From the NCBI GenBank assembly GCA_030562195.1, contig CM060200.1:20499023-20563022 (forward strand): a DNA stretch of 64,000 bases. Direction: 5' to 3'. Below the pieces are notes generated by a model. The model worked only from the letters and a program-made list of their open reading frames with translations, was not told the origin of the DNA and did not search any database. The stretch is from Nipponacmea schrenckii. Taxonomy: Eukaryota; Mollusca; Gastropoda; Lottiidae. The position numbers were made by a program, and so were the translations under genes. Position 1 is the first letter of the stretch. Each line of letters opens with the position of its first letter. This document shows, piece by piece, positions 37,175-47,240 of this stretch.

Positions 37175-40100
37175 CTACATAGTAGAACAAGTTTTCTCCG
37201 GAAAAAGTCTGTTTTCTTCATCACCTCGAAATGATCGTTTTCGGAGTTTAGGGCTGGATTTAGTTGAATCTGAGGATGAAACAACACTATTACCATCCGT
37301 ATCAACTGACGTCAAACTGTTCTGCTGTTTGGAAACAGACCTAGAATTCGCACTTCTACAAGACTTTTCCTTTCCATGATAATGGTGATTTTCTAACGGA
37401 TGTACAATATTCTTAGTGATCCGACGAGATTTTCTATACAAACACAAACAGGAAGTGTCGTCTACTAAAACTTCCTCTTTTGAGTTTCCCTTTACCTTTG
37501 CACGATCTGACGCTAGCTTGTTGTGGACTGACGCCTTCAAGTCTTCCAAATTATAACCCGGTGGTAAACACATGTGTTCTGACACGTCTGCTCCTAGAAG
37601 TTCGTCTTCGACATCTACACGAAGACCAATTACGAAATCCAGCAGTTTGAGATTGATATATGAGAGAATAGCCGACCAAGCAATGATCGACACAATTGCT
37701 AAACACTGAATTCCCAACAGATCAAATCCACCACCCTAGAAAAATGAATAATCAAAAAACTTAAAATTCATATCAGGGAGGTAAGATCTTATTTTGTAGA
37801 TTTTATTCAGTAGAACACAGAACCATTAATAATGAACTATCCGGATACAATCTGAAAGTTTCTTTACCCAACCAATCACTTACCAGAAATAAACCAGAAT
37901 AGGCTGAGAACTTTTGAATATTGTCAAACGTGGCAAATAAACCGCAGCATAGAAGTCCCCAGATTGAACAGAAGAAGTGAACTGATGTAGCTCCAACTGG
38001 ATCGTCAATCTTCAATTTAACCAGGAGCGCTTCACCACCGGCTTCAACTATGGCCCCTACTGATCCAATTATGATAGCTGACCAGCAGTAGGTTACGGCA
38101 CATATACCTAAAATAGATTTCAAAGGTGCAAACATGCTCGATATTTTCTTTTGCTTACATTAGGTTAGTGTCTTAATTCACTGCGGATTACTGTAAGGCT
38201 AGAAATTAATGCGTCAACAAATTAATGCGACATGGGGTTTAGAGACTAAATGCGAGTACAAATTAATGCGATCCGCGGTAGGTGTCGCATTTTTTAATAT
38301 CATAAAAAAATAGCTTTCCGGAAATATGACAGCTGGGAAGGAAAAAAGCCGGAATTCTACTAGTGTTTAATGAATGAAGACATGAACAATGATCAAGATT
38401 TTATCTTTAAATAGTGAAGTGTGAAAATCTTTTGTTTTTGTGACGTCATTGATTACTAATTAGCTTCAAATTTAGAGATGATTACCTAATTACTTAATCC
38501 CACCCGGTCTCAATTTAAATACTGAACTAAATGCTGTACTGAACTCCATATTTACTTGGAAATATGTATTTAAAAATGCGGATACAAATTAATACGATCG
38601 CGGATAGGTCGCATTTAACGCATTACTTTCTATCTCGCAATAATGTGTAGCCTTACAATATACGTTGACTGTTCAACTTGGACTTCATGCGCAGTAACTC
38701 ATTCATTGCCTCTAAGACACATGGGTAAATCAAACATTTAGGCACGATAGTAAACAGCCTAGATCATCTGGAATTCAAGGTTAACGATGGTATAACAAAT
38801 TCGCTCCACATTTCAACTTCGCTATATCATTCAGCACCTTATCTGATTTCTTTTGCATCGTGAGCATACGCATGAAATATTATATTTATCTTACCTGTGA
38901 TAGATACAAGAGATCCCAAAATTCCATTTGTAATAACTCTTACGTTAACTTTCCTGTTGTGGAAAAGATAACTGAAATACATCATTAGCAAATAATTTTA
39001 ATCAACACAATCGAAGATGAAAATCACCTTATAATATCCATAAGTCGAATTACCCCCTCCCCCCAAAAAGCATAATTGTCTGAAGGTATCAGAATTAGAA
39101 ATGCAAGTTCAATGCTTAAACAACAGCCAAGGTCCATTCTTAAACAGTTGTATCAATATTCAACGACATGTAATTTATCAGTTTGTAAAAGAAGTTTTCA
39201 TTCTTCCAGCACATCATGTTTGGAATTACCTCTCACCTGATAATAAACGATGTTATTCCCCCTCCACAAGATGCCATGATTGTTGTTGCTGCAGCTCTGT
39301 TCAATAGATCAAAAAACTGTATATAAAGAGTTCTGAATAGTAAATACAAAAGGAAAACAAAATTGGGCTCACAAATGTACCGCATTTTTCAAATAATTTC
39401 TTATTTTTTGCAAGGCTTTAGTGTTTGGACATAGTCCTAGCCAAAATTGAATTGAATTTTCTCATTAAGGTTATTTATAGCGATTTAACTTACTTAGCTG
39501 CTAATTTCCATTTACCACCGGAAATACCAAATGTACTACCACAGTTAAATCCTAACCATCCCCACCTACAAAATAGAAGATTAATAAATAGAAGAAACTT
39601 TACCTTTCTAAACCATGGTTAAAATCTGATGCTGATTTCAAACGATGTTTATCATTTTGAGAGTCGAAACGTTCCCTATCCATCATAAGAAACTTACCAA
39701 AGAATGAACAAACCCAGAAGGCTGTTGACTGGACTGGAACTCGTTAACTGCTGCTTGGAATCAAAACAACCATAACGCGGCTTCAACATTACAGCTGCAA
39801 TGAGAGCTGTTACTCCTCCGACAAGATGGACGGGACCAACGCCTGCTACATCCACAACGTGTAGCTGATTCAACCAACCATTATCTGCCCATACCCAGTG
39901 TGCTGGGAAGGAATACACCAATGTGTTTGTGAGACAGAATATAATGTAAGCATGAAGTTTGGTTCTCTCTGCCATTGCACCTTAAGTAGGGAAAAAAGAG
40001 ATCGGAGTGATAAGTGTGATTATTTAACACCCAATTTCTCAATTTCTCGCGTTTGTCCATTTGTTTGGTAACGTAACGTTAACAATATTGATAGAAAAAG

Positions 40101-41853
40101 GCAGCACAGTTACATGTACGTTACTTCTGATGCCGGAATGAAGGGTGAAAAACTAGGCCCGAGTGCTATATATTATTGCTAGCAAGGTAACAACTAAGGA
40201 CTAAGGGAAAAAATGTGATGCATGTAAAATTGCATAGCGGATTGAGATATCGCAAAGTTGCAACAATATTCTACAATACTAATTTGTTAGTCAGTGTCCG
40301 AGAGCTCAATTATCTATGATATTGTTCAAGTGCATAAAGTTTATTGTGTTTTAGGTGATAGTTTACAGATGGCACATTGACTTAAATGCTAGCAGTTTGG
40401 CTGTCAGAGGGACTAATAGTAAGACATAGGTACTTTACCGACCCTTTGTGGGTTTTACCAACACGATAGGTCCATCATATTGTTATAATTAAGCATAATG
40501 AACAAAATAATTAGGCAAGTTTTACTTACCAGATACAATTGTTGTAGCTGTAGTTGCAAATGACGCTTGAAAGGTAAACTTCGAAAATTCTGTTCCCATT
40601 GTATCATCATCTGAAATAAAAGATATATATTACCATGTGATTTTTTCTAAAAAAAAAAAAACAAAACAAAAAAAGGAAAATCAGTTTTTATGTTCATCCA
40701 GCAACACGTTTTAATGGTTTTGTCACCCTACGAGGATAGATAAACTTTTGGTTTTCGCAATTTTCAGCAGCTGTAATTTCTGAACCAAGTGGCTCGATAA
40801 TTCGGGACAAGTGTCCTTATTATTATTCCCTTTTCCCCATGAAGGGAAGAGTTATCAATTAAAGGTTTGTTTTCTAACACACCTGGATCTAAAAAGAAGC
40901 TGCCCCACCCAGTGAACCCATTGCTGCCTTTACTGGTACCGAAACTTATACCATAACCAATAGCCCAATACAACAAACCGCCGAAAATAACATCTATAGC
41001 ATTCTTCATCATAATGTTTACTTCATTTCTTCTGGTAGCCATACCACTCTCTAGAAGTCCAAAACCTACAATGATGTCAACATAATAAGGATTTGGTGTC
41101 TTTATGATAAAAATGTTCAACATGTATTGTTGGTTTTCTATGAAAAGAGAAATGAACGTATTTTGTATCGAAACGCTCATAGAACGGGCTGTAAGTAAGT
41201 TGTTCACAGTAAATCGGGCACAATATTTTGGTCACAGTTATACGGGCACACAATATTTTGGTCACAATGATATGGACATACAGCATTTTGGTCACAATAA
41301 TAAGAGTACTTTGTAATTTGGTCACAGTCTCATTTATCCTCCGTAACCGATAACTACTCTCAAACTACTCCCCCATCCTTATAGAATCATTGCCTGCGAT
41401 TGACATAACCATGCATATTGGAAAAGTAAGGTAGAGTAAGGGTAGTAAGTACCTACAATTATTTTATGCGACCAATTTAACGAGCGCTGATAAAAGATGC
41501 CTAAAAGTAAGCGGTTCAATAATCGTATTGATTCATGTAAGTAGAACCAGATTCAGCAAACATATGGCAAACAATATATTATTATATTGTGGAATAGATA
41601 GAAAATAGTGAGAACAAACCAGAACACCTAAGATGGAATGTCTATCTTGAAATCCTAAGTCACCGTACCCAACCCTATATCGTAACTTTGATTAAGGAAC
41701 ATGACTCCACTAATGGTTTTTGTCGAATGTCTTACCTGATTGCATAGTAAAAATGATAAAGGCACTGGTGAGAATCCAGGTAGCGTCATCCCATGGTGAG
41801 TGTGGTGACTGTGTCGTGGTGGGAATGAAGGTTGTGGTCTCTGTTGAATTCAT
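37175..41853 (-). CDS. AMT1: AMT-type ammonium transporter (complete, 9 coding exons, 552 aa)
   Basis: A membrane channel/transporter for ammonium of the AMT branch of the Amt/Rh family. Exons in transcript order: 41853-41736, 41065-40883, 40610-40530, 39980-39698, 39565-39494, 39296-39237, 38971-38895, 38107-37884 and 37735-37175 (stop TAG). Phases close and the total is 1659 nt. Conserved words: GFGLLESGM, FATTATTIVSGAMAERTK, FPAHWVW (pore His at about 155), FILWWGWLGFNCGS, SCGGG, GATSVHFFCSIWG (second pore His at about 335) and GLRVDVEDELLGADVSEH at the start of the cytosolic tail. Both twin histidines are present, so transport should be intact. The tail after the last helix is long (about 150 residues), Ser-rich and basic. 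A splice acceptor at 41877/41878 implies a 5' UTR intron. A second AMT first exon lies upstream on the opposite strand. Confidence 0.95.
38191..38658. mobile_element. MITE in ammonium transporter intron 7 (468 bp, TA target site)
   Basis: The left end CTGTAAGGCTAGAAATTAAT and the right end (reverse complement TTGTAAGGCTACACATTATT) form imperfect TIRs, flanked by TA on both sides (38189-38190 and 38659-38660). Subterminal AAATTAATGCGA and GCGGTAGGTGTCGCAT / GCGGATAGGTCGCAT words are repeated at both ends. A TA duplication suggests the Tc1/mariner superfamily, but no transposase is present, so the superfamily is inferred. Confidence 0.75.
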
Positions 41854-43260
41854 TTTAAGCTGATTATCAAATCAATCTGTAAAATGGCACATTGGTACTT
41901 TTCATTAAAAAAAAAAAAAAACAATAAACTTATTGCGTGTTCACAAATCACAGATTCACTAGCAGTGTACTGTTTCTATTCCATTATTGCCCTTGAAGGA
42001 GAATGATTTATTAATAAGGCAAAAGATATGTAAATCCTACCTCTTACGATATCTTCCCTTGGGACTGGCGAATCAGTGCATTATTTCATTCTCTTGCAAC
42101 CCTGTGTCAATAGGTTCAGAATGTCTACAATCAATAACATTTCAAATGAATATAATAATCTTTAAGGACGATTGTCTGAAAATGTGATTATCAATAAACT
42201 CATGCACAAAAAATGCTTATCAAATAGAAAACAAAGAGACTATTTCAGAATGTACGTTGCTACACAAAAGATTTCTGTTTTTACTATAATTTTAGAACTG
42301 TATATATATAGTGTCATGTTTTGACACTTGGAATTTACATGGTTCAGCTAAAATTATGTAAACAAATATAAAGGCATTTTCAGCCGTCAATTTCAATTCC
42401 GGTTCCGGTTTTTCCGAGAATTTCTATTGTGTCCAAACAATACCACCATTCTTTAAACTTCCATGATGTATAAGTGAGGAAAATTACGTATTGCAGCTTA
42501 ATATTGCAGCTTAATATTGTCCAATGATACTTGGCCCTAGGTTCGTTTTAAGGAATACAGTCAATCAAATCAAAGGATCGCTAGTTATAGCCACATTCTT
42601 CTCATTTCCAAGCCTACAAAACGAAGTGTAGGAGTTAATCAGACATCGTTAAAACCCGTATTCGCGATACCATGGAAAATATCCAATACGTACATTCTAA
42701 ATTAAATTAAATTGAATAACGTATTGATGACAAATAAGTGTTTGTTTCCTTTCCATGAGGAACATAATTTAATTGTTTTGTGGGTTACTGAAGGCAATAT
42801 GATTGAAAAATAAAAAAAAACCTAAAAAAGAAAACTTAAATTTAAATGAGCTTTTCTAGCCGACCTTTAAAGAATAATATCCTAGACAAGATAAGGAAGT
42901 AAATACCCCTTATATGTAATTTCTCTAGAAACAACATAACAATGTATACAAAAAAAATGTTCTTTATTGTTTGAAACTACAAAATTACATATGCAAGCAG
43001 TACACATCGTCAGAAACTTAACAGTGAATTGAGGTTCAGATATTTACTGCTATCACAATAATTATGATTGTGAAATCTTCGCTTTTGTCGATCTTAAAAA
43101 CTTGTATTGATCCTTTCAAGCTAAGAGAGAAATACAAGGAACGATTTAAAAAAAAAAAAGTTACATGAAAACAAAACTATGACAACTCACCTACAAATCC
43201 TCGCCAACTACATAGCCTAAAAACGAGCAAAATGTTTAGATATGCCGTCAAAGTGAGTTG
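41854..43260 (-). promoter_or_regulatory. Ammonium transporter 5' UTR, its intron and probable first exon
   Basis: Acceptor TTTTACAG|ATTGATTT (exon from 41876) lies 23 nt before the ATG. A matching minus-strand donor TTTGTAG|GTGAGTTG occurs at 43191/43190, making a plausible non-coding first exon just above 43191. The promoter would lie above it. The intron (41877-43190) holds no other feature I recognise. Confidence 0.4.
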
Positions 43261-43977
43261 AAATGTTAACTCTACGCTCTAATGACTATATTCTCAGATA
43301 GAATCAAAGACTAAGTGAATTTTTCATGAGTTTGTCTTACGCTATAGATTATGCTTAACAACCATAACATTCAACATTCTTAAATATTGGATGTTCTATA
43401 TGTTCGTTTTGACACTCATCTTGGGAATAATATTGTTTAGTAAGAAGATAGGCATTCTATTAATAATCATTCATTGAAAAATAACATGTTTCGACTTAAA
43501 CCTTTTCGAGGCTTGGAACGCCATTTTTGAAGGTGAAGGATGCACTCTGATCTCAAAGAAACGGAAATTGTTCAGTTAAGGTAGTCAGTAATTGGTTCTG
43601 CCTTTCAAGACATGAGTATCCAAAATGATCTGTGTTTGAAATTTACACTGACGACTCATTTTTCTCAAGACACTGTCATATGTTTATAACGGCTAAGGAC
43701 TGGGTAATTTGAAATTATCCGTATTTCTGAGTTTATCAGATTGCTGTAGGGGCCTATAATAATTATTGTGCCATCCAATGAATGACAATCAGAAGTCAAT
43801 CACAAAATTGAACCAACTACGGGAGTTAAATAATATTCCCCGGAGAAAAATTCTTTGGTTTATTAATGATGTTGATGTTAAATACGAATGCAGTTATTCG
43901 AGAAACATATAGCATCAAGATTCACAAATTATATGTTGCTTTTATGACATTTTGTAAGTTGATTAAATGAAGATGTG
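43261..43977. other. Space upstream of AMT1
   Basis: Unremarkable AT-rich sequence; may contain the AMT1 promoter. No gene seen. Confidence 0.4.
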
Positions 43978-44452
43978 GGGTATAGGACTCAGACCACTGA
44001 AACATTTTATGCTAATGATTGTATCGAATTTAGTTCGTTCTATTTTTAGAAATCCTCTTTCTCCCTGCCCTTGGGGGTTTTTGCATGCCCATTTTTGACT
44101 AATTTTTGGTGTAGATTTGAAATTTGATGTCTGAAATTGCATTTTCTTTCAGAATTTCTGAGATAATGAGAAATTTAATTGGTGGAAGGTTATTTCTGAA
44201 AATAGTGGTTTTGTGTTCAGTGACAGTCAAGCGGATGTTGATTATATGTAGTGGTTTACTTTCATTTTGTTTAGTTCAAAATTTTAATGGTCATGCTATA
44301 TTGAAATTTTGTACAGAAACCAAGTATTAGCCAGGCTTTCATGTGACACTAAGAAAGTTTTGAACGAGATTTTTGGAAAAAGTTATGGAACGTTGAATTT
44401 CGTAATTTAACAAGGAAATAGATGGCAAATGAATTGGTGGACTGAGTACGTA
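43978..44452. mobile_element. TIR repeat, copy 1 (about 475 bp)
   Basis: Starts ATAGGACTCAGACCAC and ends GTGGACTGAGTACGTAG, with diverged inverted termini. The body carries CATTTTATGCTAATGATT, TTTGATGTCTGAAATTGCAT and ATGAGAAATTTAATTGG. Copy 2 follows directly. An open frame of 68 codons inside is shared by both copies, but I do not recognise it. Confidence 0.65.
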
Positions 44453-44921
44453 GGGTATATGGACTCAGTCCAGTAAAACATTTTATGCTAATGATTAATT
44501 CTATTTTTAGAAATCCTCTTTCTCCCTTCCTTTGGGAGTTTATGAATGCCCATTTTTGACTAATTTTTGGACTAGATTCGAAATTTGATGTCTGAAATTG
44601 CATTTTCTTTCAGAATTTCTGAGATAATGAGAAATTTAATTGGCGGAAGTTTATTTCTAAAAATAGTGGTTTTGTGTGCAGTGACAGTCAAGCGGATGTT
44701 GATTAAATATAGTGGTTTACTTTCATTTTGTTTAGTTCAAAATTTCCATGGTCATGCTATATTGAATTTTTGTACAGAAACCAAGTATTGGCCTGGCTTT
44801 AATGTGACCTATAGGAAAGTTTTCAACGAGATTTCTGGAAATAGTTCTAGAAGGTTGAATTTTGTGATTTAACATGGAAATAGATGGAACATGAATTGGT
44901 GGACTGAGTCCATATAGTGTT
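44453..44921. mobile_element. TIR repeat, copy 2 (about 469 bp)
   Basis: Bounded by a perfect 17-bp inverted terminal repeat: TATATGGACTCAGTCCA on the left and its reverse complement TGGACTGAGTCCATATA on the right. The body is the same as copy 1, in tandem and in the same orientation. It contains a 95-codon frame (44585-44869) of unknown nature. No transposase recognised. Confidence 0.75.
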
Positions 44922-45171
44922 CTTAGGGTTGCTTCCCTTGGAATATTTTACTATATTATAGGCTGTAAAATGACGAGAATGTACATGTCGCATTATAACA
45001 TTATATTCAGCGTGCAATTATACATAGAGGTAGACAAATCTCTTATATACCCCGTAATAATTAAACACGATTCGTAGTCAACACTCATCACTCATTTGAG
45101 GCTTCAAGTGCAAACCCAAATTAATCCAATTTCAGTTTATCCTTTGACCAATCAAGGCTGGTTTTGCTTTA
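44922..45171. other. Short intergenic spacer
   Basis: No feature seen beyond a CCAATCAAGG motif near 45149, which could belong to a promoter reading either way. Confidence 0.3.
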
Positions 45172-45561
45172 ATGGCAGATTTGTACCTGGCAGCATATAG
45201 AAATTCCATTGACTCTTGCGAAGTTCTGGCTGTAAATGATGAGAGTGAAGGACAATTGCTCAGTGGACGGATTACCCAGAGGACAGTTGCCTATATACCG
45301 GACAAATATGTGCAACAGACTGTTACTCACCATCGAAATGTGAAAAAGAACAAGCTCACGTTTAAAAAGATTTGTAAAGACCTATAGGACAATACAGGAG
45401 ACTGGGGGTTCTTTTTCAATATAGATAACTTGTTGGTCTTTGAAACCATTGAAGATGTCCACACCATCAAGCGTTTCAGCGGAAGACAGAAACGGGGAAA
45501 ACTCACAAAGGACCAAGCTTTTCAGTCTGAGTTCGAGGTTGACGAGGAGAGATCAACTTGA
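45172..45561 (+). pseudogene. Interrupted ORF of unknown family (130 codons with one in-frame TAG)
   Basis: Starts MADLYLAAYRNSIDSCEVLA, is interrupted by TAG at 45385-45387, then stays open in the same frame for 57 codons (including WGFFFNIDNLLVFETIEDVH and RQKRGKLTKDQAFQSEFEVD) to a TGA at 45559-45561. The composition looks like real protein on both sides of the stop. I cannot name the family. It could be a decayed intronless gene or retrocopy, a single-exon gene with a recent nonsense change, or chance. It lies between the two divergent AMT first exons. Confidence 0.4.
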
Positions 45562-46630
45562 GATGATCATAGACCCTTCCTAATTGAGGTGCAAATCTCC
45601 GGGTAACGGTGATTGTAACCGCTATTGAGGTCTTCAACCTGTTATATGGATGGTACATTCAGCTTTGCTTTCCAGATAATTATACAACCACAAGTACGTT
45701 ATCTGTGTACAACTTGCCTCTTCCACGTAATCCTGCATCTATGCCCTTCTTTCTGGTAAGCATCAGTCTGTGTATGAGGAGATGGATTGTCCTTACCTCA
45801 AATAATTAGGAAGGATAAATTGCCTGACTGTATTCTCGAAACAATGTCCTAGACTATCAACTTCTAACGTTGTTTCTAGGAGAATCTTTAGTGTTTAAAT
45901 CGTTCGAGAATACGTGGCCAGGAGAAATAAGTCCGTTAAATAAAAATTTTATGACTTTCGGTTTCAGTTCATGACAAAGGATTTTTCAGGCATGATATAT
46001 TCGTCTCTGTTGTCGACTTCTTTATACACACCTAATGAGTTAAGATTACGATTAATTATTCATATGATTGAGCCTGAACAGCAATTAACAAACGAGAGAC
46101 CACATTCTTCAGTATACTAAGCTTCTAATCGGCAAAAATTGGTGGTTTCTACGGAGCTGAAGAACGTTGCAGAGCGCTAGCACAATATACCTAATTTACG
46201 CAAATTTCGTGGATATTTTCATTGGTATACCTTAATGCACTGTAATTATATTACGTATGTCTATTAATTTAAATCCATTCCTTTTAAATTCCGTCTATAA
46301 TAGAGCCCTTTCAGTGCAATCACCGTGTGGAAAACGGTAATGGATATATTTCTATATGTCGAATTGCATTAAATATACTCTGGATCAAACATGAAATAGA
46401 TTAATACTGACCTACAATGTATTCTCTGTAACATTATATGAATAATATCGATTTTGAATCATTGTATAAACTACTTAGTTCACAGTTAATCTTGATCTTC
46501 GTTTACCGATTTTAAAAAATATTTCGTAATTTGAGTGATTGGCTGAGATTTAAATACATTTACGTATTGTATTGTATTGATTCTAATTAAATGCTACTAT
46601 CACGATCCTCAACAGACAACTGCAAACAAG
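45562..46630. other. Intergenic region upstream of AMT2 exon 1
   Basis: Contains a diverged unit of the 37-bp repeat near 45845 and otherwise AT-rich sequence that should include the AMT2 promoter. No gene recognised; the 66-codon frame at 45609 has no support. Confidence 0.4.
45840..45885 (+). repeat. Single diverged unit of the 37-bp repeat family
   Basis: ATGTCCTAGACTATCAACTT followed by CTAACGTTGTTTCTAGGA parallels the unit at 13398-13592. One copy only. Confidence 0.45.
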
Positions 46631-46742
46631 ATGGATGCAGACAATTTTACTTACCATGGGAGCAGAAACTTGAAAATTAGAAGCCACGATGATGCTACCT
46701 GGATTTTGACAAGCGCTTTCATCATTTTTACGATGCAATCTG
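46631..46742 (+). CDS. First coding exon of a second AMT ammonium transporter (rest not found)
   Basis: ATG (context CAAGATGG) opens a 37-codon exon ending in DDATWILTSAFIIFTMQS|G and a GTAAGATA donor. Its end and phase (one extra base) equal exon 1 of the ammonium transporter at 41853-41736. Over the 18 shared codons the protein is identical, while eight codons differ, all synonymously. That pattern points to purifying selection and hence a functional exon. The N-terminal 19 residues (MDADNFTYHGSRNLKIRSH) differ from AMT1. I found no later exon (no GFGLLESG or FGFNCGS coding) up to 64000, so the gene either has an intron over 17 kb or has lost its body. Its intron would contain the inverted TIR repeat, the SINE and the DIRS-like element. 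Confidence 0.8.
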
Positions 46743-46931
46743 GTAAGATATTTTGTTATTTGAGGTTGAAATTGCGGAAAAAATGTTTGCGACGTTTTCT
46801 TTCTTTTGGGAATTTTATTTGGCACCTTTTATCATTTTTTCTGAAAAGGGTGACTTTGGTCTTTCTTCGGGTGCCCGTTTGGATTATGAAAATTCTGAAG
46901 ATTGTCGTTATTAATAGGCGAATAAATTAGG

Positions 46932-47240
46932 ATTAAGTCCGGTAATTCAATTGCAATCTCTTTCCTCGAAATTTTAACCTTTAATTTTTTACAGAAATCT
47001 CGTTGAAAATTTTCCAGTGTGTCACATGAACGCCTGGCCAATACTGGGTTTCTGTACAAAAATTCAATATAACATGACCATGAAATTTTGAAATTATCAA
47101 AACATCCACTTTTGACTGTCACTGCACACAAAACCCCTATTTTTAGAAATAACTTCCGCCAATAAAATTTCTCATTATCTCAGTAATTCTGAAAGAAAAT
47201 GCAATTTCAGACATCAACTTCGAATACAATATAGCATAAA
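46932..47240 (-). mobile_element. Inverted, degraded copy of the 44-kb TIR repeat
   Basis: Reverse complement of the body of 43978-44921: for example TTCTGAAAGAAAATGCAATTTCAG and the CACTGCACACAAAACC block. It lacks clear termini and is more diverged than the two tandem copies. Confidence 0.65.

Noticed and set aside
44124..44869. Repeated 68- and 95-codon ORFs as a small gene family
   Set aside because: They belong to tandem TIR repeats and show no conserved domain; the inverted third copy does not keep the frame.
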